DNA of 62,790 nucleotides, from positions 1-62,790 of the forward strand of contig JANQWV010000050.1 in assembly GCA_030729695.1 (NCBI GenBank), in the 5' to 3' direction. The position numbers were made by a program, and so were the translations under genes. The notes under the pieces were generated by a model, which was not told where the DNA came from, did no database searches, and saw nothing but the letters and a program-made list of their open reading frames with translations. The DNA comes from Flavobacteriales bacterium. Its GTDB lineage: Bacteria; Bacteroidota; Bacteroidia; Flavobacteriales_D; Sanyastnellaceae. Below, piece by piece: positions 49,679 through 58,296 of the stretch (within the stretch, counting starts at the first letter, position 1; every line of letters begins with the position of its first letter).

Positions 49679-51211
49679 ATGCATCAATTAGTTCTTATCC
49701 TCGACTTCGGTTCGCAAGTCACTCAACTTATTGCACGTCGCTTGCGCGAACACAACGTTTACTGTGAGATCAAACCTTGGAACAAGGTGACTTCAATCCC
49801 AGAAAATTGTGTAGGTGTAATTCTTTCTGGAAGTCCATACAGCGTTCATCAAGAAGGAGCGCCGCTACCTGCGGTTTTCGATATTAATCCGAATCTCCCA
49901 ATGCTTGGAATTTGTTACGGAGCGCAACTCATGGCGCAACTGAGCGGAGGAAAAGTTGAGCGCAGCACGCACCGCGAATACGGTCGTGCGAATTTAATTA
50001 GCCATCAATCGAATCATATTTTATTCAAAGGCATTCCAGACAATTCACAAGTGTGGATGTCGCATGGAGATACCATTACAGGTCTAGGCGAAAACATGGA
50101 CATCATCTGCAGCACAGAGAATGTGAAAGTTGCAGGATACGCCTTCAAAGACCGTCCGGTTTTCGGAGTGCAATTTCATCCGGAAGTATTCCACTCAACA
50201 GACGGTGGAATCATGTTGAAGAACTTCGTTGTTGATGTATGCGGATGTAAACAAGACTGGACGCCGGCTTCTTTCGCCGACGAAACCATTGCCGATCTGA
50301 AAGTTAAATTAGGAGACGACAAAGTAATCCTTGGACTAAGCGGCGGCGTAGACAGCAGCGTAGCTGCAGTGCTTATTCATAAAGCCATTGGAAAGAATTT
50401 ATACTGCATTTTCGTGAATAATGGATTGCTTCGCAAAGACGAATACGAAAGCGTTTTAGACAGCTATTTGCATTTAGGTTTGAACGTTAAGGGTGTCGAT
50501 GCGAGTGAATTATTTTACGACGCATTGAAGGGATTATCAGATCCTGAGGCAAAGAGAAAAGCAATCGGCAAAACATTCATCGATGTATTCGATGCCGAAA
50601 GTAAATTGGTGGAAGGAGCGAAATGGCTCGGACAAGGAACCATCTATCCAGATGTGATTGAATCGGTTTCTGTTTCCGGAGGTCCTTCGCAAACAATAAA
50701 GAGTCACCACAACGTGGGCGGACTTCCAGATTACATGCAGCTTTCGTTGGTTGAACCGCTTCGCTTGTTGTTCAAAGACGAAGTAAGAAGAGTAGGGCGT
50801 GAGCTTGAAATTCCAAATGCAATTTTATCGCGTCATCCGTTCCCAGGTCCAGGCCTAGGTATTCGAATTTTAGGAGATATCACCCGCGAAAAAGTGCGTG
50901 TGCTTCAAGAAGTAGATGCCGTTTGGATCAACGGATTGAAAGAAGCGAATCTCTATGACGAAGTGTGGCAGGCAGGCGCAATCCTCCTTCCTGTGCAGAG
51001 TGTAGGCGTTATGGGCGATGAGCGCACGTATGAGAACGCAGTTGCGTTGCGCGCAGTAACGAGCACCGACGGTATGACCGCAGATTGGGCGCATTTGCCT
51101 TATGAATTCTTAGCTAAAGTAAGTAACGACATCATCAATAAAGTGAAAGGTGTGAACCGCGTGGTGTACGATATTAGCAGCAAGCCGCCGGCAACCATAG
51201 AATGGGAATAA
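49679..51211 (+). CDS. guaA: GMP synthase (glutamine-hydrolysing)
   Basis: Converts XMP to GMP. The 510 residues begin with the class I glutaminase domain ([16 protein letters not shown], catalytic Cys in [15 protein letters not shown]) and continue with the ATP-pyrophosphatase PP-loop [14 protein letters not shown] (about residues 219-232) and the C-terminal dimerisation region ([23 protein letters not shown]). The start at 49679 is set by the promoter box and the family N-terminus; an in-frame ATG at 49619 lies in maf. Confidence 0.97.
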   Translation: MHQLVLILDFGSQVTQLIARRLREHNVYCEIKPWNKVTSIPENCVGVILSGSPYSVHQEGAPLPAVFDINPNLPMLGICYGAQLMAQLSGGKVERSTHREYGRANLISHQSNHILFKGIPDNSQVWMSHGDTITGLGENMDIICSTENVKVAGYAFKDRPVFGVQFHPEVFHSTDGGIMLKNFVVDVCGCKQDWTPASFADETIADLKVKLGDDKVILGLSGGVDSSVAAVLIHKAIGKNLYCIFVNNGLLRKDEYESVLDSYLHLGLNVKGVDASELFYDALKGLSDPEAKRKAIGKTFIDVFDAESKLVEGAKWLGQGTIYPDVIESVSVSGGPSQTIKSHHNVGGLPDYMQLSLVEPLRLLFKDEVRRVGRELEIPNAILSRHPFPGPGLGIRILGDITREKVRVLQEVDAVWINGLKEANLYDEVWQAGAILLPVQSVGVMGDERTYENAVALRAVTSTDGMTADWAHLPYEFLAKVSNDIINKVKGVNRVVYDISSKPPATIEWE

Positions 51212-51218
51212 AAATTGT

Positions 51219-51226
51219 TACCTTTA
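51219..51226 (+). promoter_or_regulatory. possible -7 box of the LysM/PBP gene
   Basis: TACCTTTA matches TAnnTTTG except the last base and ends 5 nt before the ATG at 51232. Weak on its own, notable because the spacing repeats. Confidence 0.3.
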
Positions 51227-51231
51227 GTTCA

Positions 51232-52599
51232 ATGAAAAGAATTGGATTCATTTTTCTTTTGGTATTGGCAAGCGCTTCGGCTTTTGCCCAGAGTTGTAAA
51301 AACTACCATGTGGTCGCTACGGGTGAGACCCTTTATCGTATTTCGCGTATTTACGGAATCACTATTGCCGAGATTCAAGCACTTAATCCAGGTTTGGTCA
51401 CAACAGTTAAATTAGGCGAGCGCATTTGTCTGCCAAATTATGTTAAGCCAATTGGTTTGGAGGTTTCTGAGACTTATCCGGAGTATGACGGTGTTATTGC
51501 AGTTGAAAGCAAGAACGATACTTCTCGCACTTCCATTTCTTCGAAAAAAGATTCTTATGCAATAGCCCTGTTATTGCCTTTTTCAACGCATCAGATGAGT
51601 AATGACTCGCTCGACGAGCGTTCGGTTAAGTTGAGAAATGTTGCGATCAATATGTATCGTGGTGCTATGATGGCCCAAGATGAGTTGCAAAATAGAAATG
51701 TAAATGCGACCGTTTATTTATTCGATGTAGGAAACAGCGTTGAAGCAGGAAAGCGTGGAGTTGAACGATGCGAAGAAGTGAATGCAGATGTTGTTATAGG
51801 TCCTTTGTTTAAAGACCCGATTCAAGAAGTAGCCAAGTGGGTTTCGAAAAGAAATTCGCACATGGTCATTCCCGTTAAAATGAGTAACAAAATCTTACTC
51901 CTCTCTGAAAATATGAGCAAGGCTTATCCAGGAAATAATTCACAGTGGTATTACCTAGCCGGATTTGCAAAACAAGAATTTCCGAACTCAATTATTGTTG
52001 GAGCCTACGCGAAGGGTAAAGATGATTTTTCAAATGAAGCAGCCTTAAGTGGATTCATGGCGGAAGGTGGCGACTCATTAAAGTCTTTCGATATTTCTCA
52101 AAATTGCGTGAAGTTGTATGACTTTATAAAGAAAGCCAACAAGAACGTGGTGGTCCTTGACATGACTTCAGATGAGAAGACAGGAGCATCGCTAACAACC
52201 GCCCTAACGGGATTGAATGTAAACTTTGTTGGCGGAGAATCGAACGTAAGCGAAAATAGAGTTGAGCAAGGTTCGAAAAACGTCGCGACGAAAAGCATTA
52301 GTTTGGATTATTACAACTTAGATAATTTGAAATGGATTGCGGCTTACCGCAAAGAGTTCCAATCTGAACCTGATGAATTCGCTGCCATCATGCACGACAT
52401 TGTTTTGTACTACGGAACAGGTCTTCAACTTTTTGGAACTGAAGTCGGAAGTCATTTGAATGAAATAGATCAAACCGGATTGATAGCTTTAGGCTTTGAA
52501 TTTTTCAAGACAGGTCCTGAATCCGGATATGAGAATGCTTACGTGAATGTGATTCAAAAAATGAATGGAAGATGGGGATTGAAGAACAACTTGAAATAA
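51232..52599 (+). CDS. exported LysM plus periplasmic-binding-fold protein
   Basis: A 455-residue protein. Signal peptide 1-20 (ending AFA-Q), one LysM domain at about 25-68 (YHVVATGETLYRISRIYGI and LGERICLP), then a low-complexity link and, from about residue 110, a type I periplasmic-binding fold (YAIALLLPF, VIGPLFKDPIQEVAK, IIVGAYAKG). This pairs peptidoglycan binding with a ligand-binding module, possibly a wall sensor. The ligand is unknown. It lies 20 bp after guaA and overlaps hemF by 28 bp. Confidence 0.85.
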   Translation: MKRIGFIFLLVLASASAFAQSCKNYHVVATGETLYRISRIYGITIAEIQALNPGLVTTVKLGERICLPNYVKPIGLEVSETYPEYDGVIAVESKNDTSRTSISSKKDSYAIALLLPFSTHQMSNDSLDERSVKLRNVAINMYRGAMMAQDELQNRNVNATVYLFDVGNSVEAGKRGVERCEEVNADVVIGPLFKDPIQEVAKWVSKRNSHMVIPVKMSNKILLLSENMSKAYPGNNSQWYYLAGFAKQEFPNSIIVGAYAKGKDDFSNEAALSGFMAEGGDSLKSFDISQNCVKLYDFIKKANKNVVVLDMTSDEKTGASLTTALTGLNVNFVGGESNVSENRVEQGSKNVATKSISLDYYNLDNLKWIAAYRKEFQSEPDEFAAIMHDIVLYYGTGLQLFGTEVGSHLNEIDQTGLIALGFEFFKTGPESGYENAYVNVIQKMNGRWGLKNNLK

Positions 52600-53483
52600 G
52601 TTTAACACCGTTTCAGCAGAAAGTAGTTAGCGACTTACTCGAAATTCAAGACAGTATTTGCGCAGCATTGGAAACCTTCGACGGTTCCGATTTTCGTGAA
52701 GATATTTGGAAGCATACAGGAGGCGGTGGTGGAAGAACGCGTGTAATGAACGGCTCTTTAATTGAGAAAGGCGGAGTGAATTTTTCTGCAGTTACAGGTC
52801 CTGTTCCAACCATGATGAAAGACCGCATGCATCCTGATGCTAAAACTTTTTTCGCAACCGGTGTGTCTTTGGTTATTCATCCGTTTTCCCCTCAAATTCC
52901 TATCGTTCACATGAACGTGCGTTATTTCGAAAGTGACGCCGGAGACCAATGGATTGGCGGAGGAATAGATCTAACTCCTATTTATGTGAACGAAGAGCAG
53001 CGTGATTTTTTTCATTCAGAAATGAAAAACGTTTGTGATACACACGGTATGAATCACGAAGAATTTAAGTTGTGGGCCGACAAGTATTTCTTCATTCCAC
53101 ACAGAAAAGAAACCCGCGGAGTAGGTGGGATATTTTACGATTATCAGAAGCCTTCCGAGCAGAAAACAATGGAAGAACTTTGGGCGTTTAACAATGCTGT
53201 AGGTCACACCTTCAACAAGGCTTATTTACCCATTGTTGAAGCGAATATGACTCTGGAGTTTACCGAGCAACAGAAGCAATGGCAGTTGCTTCGCAGAGGT
53301 CGTTATGTTGAATTTAATTTGGTTTGCGATAAAGGAACGCTCTTCGGTCTTCAAACCGGAGGCAGAACTGAAAGTATTCTCATGAGTCTTCCAAAATTCG
53401 CTTCCTGGGAATACGACTTCCAAGTCGAACCCAATTCTCCCGAAGAAAAAACGCTAAACATCTTACGCTCTACCATCGCGTAG
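52572..53483 (+). CDS. hemF: oxygen-dependent coproporphyrinogen-III oxidase
   Basis: HemF makes protoporphyrinogen IX from coproporphyrinogen III using oxygen. The 303 residues show the family motifs GGGGGRTRVM, VIHPFSPQIPIVHMNVRYFE (quoted in parts: HMNVRYFE), GGGIDLTPIYV, FFIPHRKETRGVGGIFYD-type residues and RRGRYVEFNLVCDKGTLFGL-type residues. Size is normal. The ATG at 52572 lies within the 3' end of the LysM gene, so the pair is coupled. Its presence implies aerobic life. Confidence 0.94.
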   Translation: MGIEEQLEISLTPFQQKVVSDLLEIQDSICAALETFDGSDFREDIWKHTGGGGGRTRVMNGSLIEKGGVNFSAVTGPVPTMMKDRMHPDAKTFFATGVSLVIHPFSPQIPIVHMNVRYFESDAGDQWIGGGIDLTPIYVNEEQRDFFHSEMKNVCDTHGMNHEEFKLWADKYFFIPHRKETRGVGGIFYDYQKPSEQKTMEELWAFNNAVGHTFNKAYLPIVEANMTLEFTEQQKQWQLLRRGRYVEFNLVCDKGTLFGLQTGGRTESILMSLPKFASWEYDFQVEPNSPEEKTLNILRSTIA

Positions 53484-53493
53484 CGTCATCCGC

Positions 53494-54135
53494 TTACAAG
53501 CGGTTGTCCACCATCTTCACACCTGGGAATCCCGCTTGATTGAATTTTAAGTCTCCTTCATTGATTGCAGGATTCGCTTTGAAGTTTTTAATCTTGTACG
53601 TCACGTTTGCGTTTTCGCGAGTGACAACATTCACTTTAGTAAGTTCCATTTTCGCTTTGTCAACGAAAAGAGTTACGGTATGAAATGATTTCGATTTTGG
53701 GTTCAAAGGGTAAAGCGCAATTTCGTAACAAGCAACACCATCAACAGTTGCATTCGTGTTTTTCATTTCGTGTTTGAAGTCTTTGTTCCAGATGGTGTAC
53801 ATCTCAGAAGGATCGAAACCACCGTCTTTCACGTCGGCTAAGTTGTCGATTGAACACGAGTTCGATTTTTTGTTGTAAGTCCAAACAGTAGCGCCGTCGC
53901 AGTATACAGAATAGTCAGGAAGCGCAAGTTGGTATTTTTTTCCTTTCACTTTTACAGTGCCGTTTTGCTTGGTCACTTTGCCAGTTTTCGGATTGCTTAA
54001 TTCAGAACTGAAGTCTGAAGAGGTGGTTGCCCACGATTTTGCTTTGGTAGAAAGTTTATCTAAGATTTCTTTAGAAGTCTGTGCTTGAAGAGAGAACGTT
54101 GCAAGAAGTGCGAACGCTAGAAATAGATTTTTCAT
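53494..54135 (-). CDS. lolA: LolA-type outer-membrane lipoprotein carrier
   Basis: A 213-residue exported protein with a signal peptide (1-18) and the LolA/LolB-like half-barrel beta domain (about 25-210): YQLALPDYSVYCDGATVWTYNKKSN-type strands followed by the helix and MYTIWNKDFKH. It shuttles lipoproteins to the outer membrane. In Bacteroidota it is commonly next to ftsK, as here (12 bp), so they are probably cotranscribed. A short hairpin at its 3' end (CCGCTT/AAGCGG) has no U-tract. Confidence 0.88.
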   Translation of the reverse strand: MKNLFLAFALLATFSLQAQTSKEILDKLSTKAKSWATTSSDFSSELSNPKTGKVTKQNGTVKVKGKKYQLALPDYSVYCDGATVWTYNKKSNSCSIDNLADVKDGGFDPSEMYTIWNKDFKHEMKNTNATVDGVACYEIALYPLNPKSKSFHTVTLFVDKAKMELTKVNVVTRENANVTYKIKNFKANPAINEGDLKFNQAGFPGVKMVDNRL

Positions 54136-54147
54136 TTTGTTTTTTTA

Positions 54148-56724
54148 TTAATCACGCAGGTTTTTCAAGAACTGTTCCAAAGCTATCTCATCGGGTATTA
54201 AAACTTTCCGAGCCTTACTTCCTTCAAACGGGCCAATAAGTCCAGCAGCCTCCAATTGGTCTATCAATCGGCCTGCTCTGTTATAACCCAATTTCAATTT
54301 GCGTTGAAGAAGAGATGCCGATCCTTGTTGACTTAACACAATGACCTTCGCTGCTTCTTCGAACAATGAATCGCGTTCCGAGTTGTCAAAATTACCAATT
54401 TCCATTGAATTTTCATCAGCAACTTCAGGAAGATGGAAAGCATGGGCGTAACCCTGCTGACTTCCAATGAATTCAGTTATGGCTTGAACCTCAGGCGTGT
54501 CAACGAATCCGCACTGCAAGCGAATCAAATCGTTACCCGTACTTAAAAGCATATCTCCTCGTCCAATTAATTGGTCTGCTCCTCCAGCATCGAGAATCGT
54601 GCGCGAGTCAATTTTCGAGGTTACGCGGAACGCTATACGCGCCGGGAAGTTGGCTTTGATGGTACCAGTGATGATGTTTACAGACGGACGCTGAGTCGCA
54701 ATGATCAAGTGAATACCAATGGCACGTGCCAACTGCGCAAGACGAGCGATAGGTGTTTCAACTTCGCGTCCAGCCGTCATAATCAAATCGGCAAATTCAT
54801 CCACAACCAATACGATGTATGGAAGGAAGCGGTGTCCGTTGTTCGGATTTAATTTTCTTGAAATGAACTTCGCGTTGTATTCTTTGATGGTGCGGCACTC
54901 CGCTGTTTTAAGCAATCCGTAACGCTCATCCATTTCAACACACAATGAATTCAAAGTCTTCACTGCTTTGCTTGTGTCGGTAATAATCGCCTCCGCTTCG
55001 TCAGGGAGCTTCGCTAAGAAGTGTCTTTCAATTTTATTGAAAAGGGTAAGCTCAACCTTCTTCGGGTCAACCAGCACGAACTTGACTTGCGAAGGATGCT
55101 TGCGGTAGAGAAGCGATACCAAGATGGCGTTCAATCCAACAGACTTACCTTGTCCAGTAGCACCGGCCATAAGTAAGTGAGGCATCTTCGTTAAGTCAGT
55201 TACGAAGATGTCGTTGGAAATGGTTTTTCCTAAAACCAATGGAAGTTCCATGTCTGCATTTTGGAACTTGTCGCTTGCTATTAACGAACGCATAGAAACC
55301 ACGTCGGGTCTGCTGTTCGGGACTTCAATACCTATTGTTCCTTTTCCAGGAATAGGCGCAATGATACGAATGCCGAGTGCAGCAAGCGAAAGCGCAATGT
55401 CGTCTTCCAAACTTTTAATTTTGGAAATACGCACGCCTGGCGCAGGAACAATTTCGTACAATGTAACGGTAGGTCCGATGGTCGCTTTGATCTTCGCTAT
55501 TTCAATCTTATAGTGATTGAGCGTTTCAATGATTCGGTTTTTGTTTTCCTCCAATTCTTCTTTCGAAATTTGAGGTCCGTTACCGCCGTAGTTCTGCAAG
55601 AGATCAATGGAAGGCAGTTGGTAGCGCGAAAGGTCTAATTTCGGGTCGTACTCACCGAATTCAGTGCTTTCAATTTCATCTGAACTGAGCTCTTCGGCTT
55701 GAACCGTTGGAGCAATTTCAATTCCTAAATCACCCATATCATCCTCTTCGAAGATGGTGGAGCTTCCTGAAGAAACAGGACTTAGTTCAAATTCATCCGT
55801 CGTTTTTTCTTCTTCTTCCTCTTCCTGAATTAATTCGAAAGTGGGTTGTGGATTTAACGGGTTTTCAAAGTCGAAACTGGTTGGTGTTGTTGAGGTGGGA
55901 GTGTCCTCGTCGGAAATAACTTCATAGACTTCTGGTTCAGGCTCGGATTCCGGCTCTGGGGTATAACTTGGAACGGCTTCAGCCTTTACTTCAACGGTAG
56001 TTTCTTGAGTATTTACAACGGGTTGAAACAGCGCTTCTTCTTCTTCCTCCTCTTCGATAATTCTTGGCTTGTCTGCCTTTGGTTTCGATCTGAAAAGCAC
56101 ACCCAATCTAGCAATGAAGGTGTCTACATGATGATTGAAATTCACGATGAAGAATACCAATACAACGAACAGAATTCCAAATAGGGTGCCCATCCATCCC
56201 AAATTAGAAACACAGAAATGTGTCGCAACAACACCATATCCGCCAACGAATAATCCGTTAATTAAGATTTCGATATGATCGAATGGAATAGGGTTGGTGC
56301 GGTGTGCAAAGAATCCAATGGCTAATGGAAGAAAGAGCATGACGCCCACACTTACACGCAGTGTTTTTAGAAAAGGAAGAAGATGCTTTCCGGTTAGCAT
56401 GCGCATGCCAACAAGGAAGGTTAATAGCGGAATGCAAAGCGCTGCAATTCCCGCAAAATGGAACATAAGCGCATGTGCCCAGCGCGCACCCAATCCGCCC
56501 ATCCAGTTGTGAAACGATTCATTCAATCCACCACTGCCAACAAAAAGCTGTTGGTCATGTGCACCAGAAAACAAGTAGGAAACACAAGCGAGTGCGGTAA
56601 ATGCAGAAAACAAGAGAACAGCAAGTCCAGCTATGCGCATGGAGCGGACGTCGCGATTCAAATTTTCGTTTCTATCTTCAAACTCGGCGGAAGTGTCGAC
56701 TTCGCCTTTTCTTTTTTTAGCCAA
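54148..56724 (-). CDS. ftsK: DNA translocase FtsK
   Basis: An 858-residue FtsK/SpoIIIE ATPase for chromosome segregation at the septum. N-terminal membrane part with about four or five helices (about 30-205), acidic Pro/Glu/Thr-rich linker (about 220-360), alpha/beta motor with Walker A AGATGQGKSVGLN (about 505-517) and Walker B VLVVDEFADL, and a C-terminal gamma winged helix (GYNRAGRLIDQLEAAGLIG-type, from about 800). No ATG fits the start; a TTG at 56724 gives the family-like MAKKRKG. The next ATG, before TM1, is 28 codons on. Confidence 0.94.
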   Translation of the reverse strand: MAKKRKGEVDTSAEFEDRNENLNRDVRSMRIAGLAVLLFSAFTALACVSYLFSGAHDQQLFVGSGGLNESFHNWMGGLGARWAHALMFHFAGIAALCIPLLTFLVGMRMLTGKHLLPFLKTLRVSVGVMLFLPLAIGFFAHRTNPIPFDHIEILINGLFVGGYGVVATHFCVSNLGWMGTLFGILFVVLVFFIVNFNHHVDTFIARLGVLFRSKPKADKPRIIEEEEEEEALFQPVVNTQETTVEVKAEAVPSYTPEPESEPEPEVYEVISDEDTPTSTTPTSFDFENPLNPQPTFELIQEEEEEEKTTDEFELSPVSSGSSTIFEEDDMGDLGIEIAPTVQAEELSSDEIESTEFGEYDPKLDLSRYQLPSIDLLQNYGGNGPQISKEELEENKNRIIETLNHYKIEIAKIKATIGPTVTLYEIVPAPGVRISKIKSLEDDIALSLAALGIRIIAPIPGKGTIGIEVPNSRPDVVSMRSLIASDKFQNADMELPLVLGKTISNDIFVTDLTKMPHLLMAGATGQGKSVGLNAILVSLLYRKHPSQVKFVLVDPKKVELTLFNKIERHFLAKLPDEAEAIITDTSKAVKTLNSLCVEMDERYGLLKTAECRTIKEYNAKFISRKLNPNNGHRFLPYIVLVVDEFADLIMTAGREVETPIARLAQLARAIGIHLIIATQRPSVNIITGTIKANFPARIAFRVTSKIDSRTILDAGGADQLIGRGDMLLSTGNDLIRLQCGFVDTPEVQAITEFIGSQQGYAHAFHLPEVADENSMEIGNFDNSERDSLFEEAAKVIVLSQQGSASLLQRKLKLGYNRAGRLIDQLEAAGLIGPFEGSKARKVLIPDEIALEQFLKNLRD

Positions 56725-56862
56725 AATGTACGGATGTATGGATGTGTGAAATTATTAAGTAGAACAACAGAAAAAGCAGGGGGTGTAGTGTCTTATTAAC
56801 ATAGATTTGTGGCTATTCGGTGTGTTGGAGTTGAGAATAGTCGAAAAAAATGAATAGCAAAG

Positions 56863-56892
56863 TTGCAATTCTCAATATTCTACGTATATTTG
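56863..56892 (+). promoter_or_regulatory. predicted promoter of the rpmG operon
   Basis: TTG at 56863-56865 and TATATTTG at 56885-56892, 19 nt apart, an exact Bacteroidota-type promoter. The leader to rpmG at 56912 is about 15-19 nt. Confidence 0.6.
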
Positions 56893-56911
56893 CCGTCCAA
56901 TTTCTGCAACA

Positions 56912-57094
56912 ATGGCTAAGAAAGGTAATAGAATACAAGTTATAATGGAGTGCACAGAACACAAAGAGTCTGGCAAGCCCGGCACAAGCCGTTACATCAC
57001 TACTAAGAACAGGAAGAATACGCCTGAGCGCTTAGAGAAGAAAAAATTCAACCCGATTTTGAAGAGAATGACGGTTCACAAAGAAATCAAATAA
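56912..57094 (+). CDS. rpmG: ribosomal protein bL33
   Basis: A 60-residue bL33 of the 50S subunit. It starts [18 protein letters not shown] and contains [16 protein letters not shown]. It has one Cys only (Cys-minus zinc ribbon), so it is the zinc-independent form. It is the first gene of rpmG-bL38. The usual rpmB (bL28) neighbour is absent upstream. Confidence 0.95.
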   Translation: MAKKGNRIQVIMECTEHKESGKPGTSRYITTKNRKNTPERLEKKKFNPILKRMTVHKEIK

Positions 57095-57103
57095 GCTTAA
57101 GTC

Positions 57104-57259
57104 ATGGCAAAGAAAGTAGTTGCGACCCTGCAAACTGGTGGTGGTAAGAACCACACCAAAGTTATTAAAATGGTGAAGTCTGCAAAATCAGGCTCTTATT
57201 CCTTCAAGGAAGAGATTGTACACAACGATAAAATCGGCGAGTGGTTTGCTAAAGGCTAA
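57104..57259 (+). CDS. ribosomal protein bL38 (DUF4295)
   Basis: A 51-residue basic protein beginning MAKKVVATLQTGGGKNH and ending EWFAKG. It matches the DUF4295 family, found in Bacteroidota and identified as ribosomal protein bL38 in a Flavobacterium johnsoniae ribosome structure as far as I recall. It follows rpmG by 9 bp and is followed by a terminator before ftsY. It is short and easily missed. Confidence 0.85.
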   Translation: MAKKVVATLQTGGGKNHTKVIKMVKSAKSGSYSFKEEIVHNDKIGEWFAKG

Positions 57260-57278
57260 TCGCTGTTAGAAATACTTT

Positions 57279-57311
57279 AAAAGGCTTTTCCTTTGGAAAG
57301 GCCTTTTTTTT
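57279..57311 (+). terminator. intrinsic terminator after bL38
   Basis: A 13-bp stem with one G-U pair (57279-57291 with 57295-57307) and a TTT loop, followed by TTTTTTTTATTTT. It separates the ribosomal genes from ftsY, though part may read through. Confidence 0.88.
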
Positions 57312-57327
57312 ATTTTAGACCTAAACT

Positions 57328-58296
57328 ATGAGTTTCTTCAAACGCCTCTTTTCGAAAGAAAAAAAAGACAAGCTAGATCTTGGTCTTGAACGCACCCGCG
57401 AAGGTATTTTCGGTAAGCTAGCTCGTATCATCACGGGGAAAGCTCACGTAGACGATGAGATGTTAGATGAGTTGGAAGAAATTCTAATTACATCCGATGT
57501 GGGAATCGATACCACAGAGAAAATCATAAAACGAATTCAAGAGCGCGTTCGCAAAGAGAAGTCGATGCCAACGGATCAATTGAATCAGGTTTTACGTGAC
57601 GAAATTGCGCAGATGCTTGTAGGTCATGAGGGAGAAGAGAGCGAGGAGATTTTCATTCCAGCAACAGATGGAATGCCCTATGTAATTATGGTAGTGGGAG
57701 TGAACGGTGTGGGTAAGACTACGACCATTGGTAAGATGGCATACCAACTTCAACAACAAGGAAAGAAAGTGGTTTTGGGTGCGGCAGATACCTTTCGCGC
57801 AGCAGCCATTGATCAATTGAAAATTTGGGCAGAACGAGCCAATGTTGACATTGTTGCTCAAGCCATGAATGCTGATCCTGCAGCAGTTGCGTTTGACACC
57901 TTACAATCGGCGGTTTCTAAAAATGCCGATGTTGTAATCATTGATACAGCAGGAAGATTGCATAACAAGGTTGGTTTGATGAACGAGCTTTCGAAAATCA
58001 AACGCGTAATGCAAAAGGTAGTTCCGAACGCACCGCATGATGTCATGCTTGTTTTAGACGGTTCAACTGGACAGAATGCTTTTGAGCAGGCGAAGCAGTT
58101 TACCGCGGCAACAGAAGTCTCCTCTTTGGCCATTACAAAAATTGACGGGACCGCAAAAGGTGGGGTAGTCATAGGAATTTCTGATCAATTCAATATACCT
58201 GTCCGCTTCATAGGAGTGGGAGAGCAAGCCGGAGACCTTCAAGTCTTCAATAGATTCGAATTTGTAGATAGTTTATTCGCAGGAAAATCAAAGTAA
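57328..58296 (+). CDS. ftsY: signal recognition particle receptor FtsY
   Basis: A 322-residue SRP-GTPase. A short basic N-terminus (MSFFKRLFSKEKKDK) replaces the long acidic A domain of enterobacteria. NG domain motifs are GVNGVGKTTTIGKMA (G1), AADTFRAAAIDQL, VVIIDTAGRLHN (G3) and ITKIDGTAKGG (G4). It docks ribosome-nascent chains at the inner membrane. It is coupled to rimO by a TAATG overlap. Confidence 0.96.
   Translation: MSFFKRLFSKEKKDKLDLGLERTREGIFGKLARIITGKAHVDDEMLDELEEILITSDVGIDTTEKIIKRIQERVRKEKSMPTDQLNQVLRDEIAQMLVGHEGEESEEIFIPATDGMPYVIMVVGVNGVGKTTTIGKMAYQLQQQGKKVVLGAADTFRAAAIDQLKIWAERANVDIVAQAMNADPAAVAFDTLQSAVSKNADVVIIDTAGRLHNKVGLMNELSKIKRVMQKVVPNAPHDVMLVLDGSTGQNAFEQAKQFTAATEVSSLAITKIDGTAKGGVVIGISDQFNIPVRFIGVGEQAGDLQVFNRFEFVDSLFAGKSK

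Noticed and set aside
53490-53503. CCGCTT/AAGCGG hairpin between hemF and lolA as a terminator
   Set aside because: A 6-bp stem overlapping the lolA stop and with no T-run on either strand.
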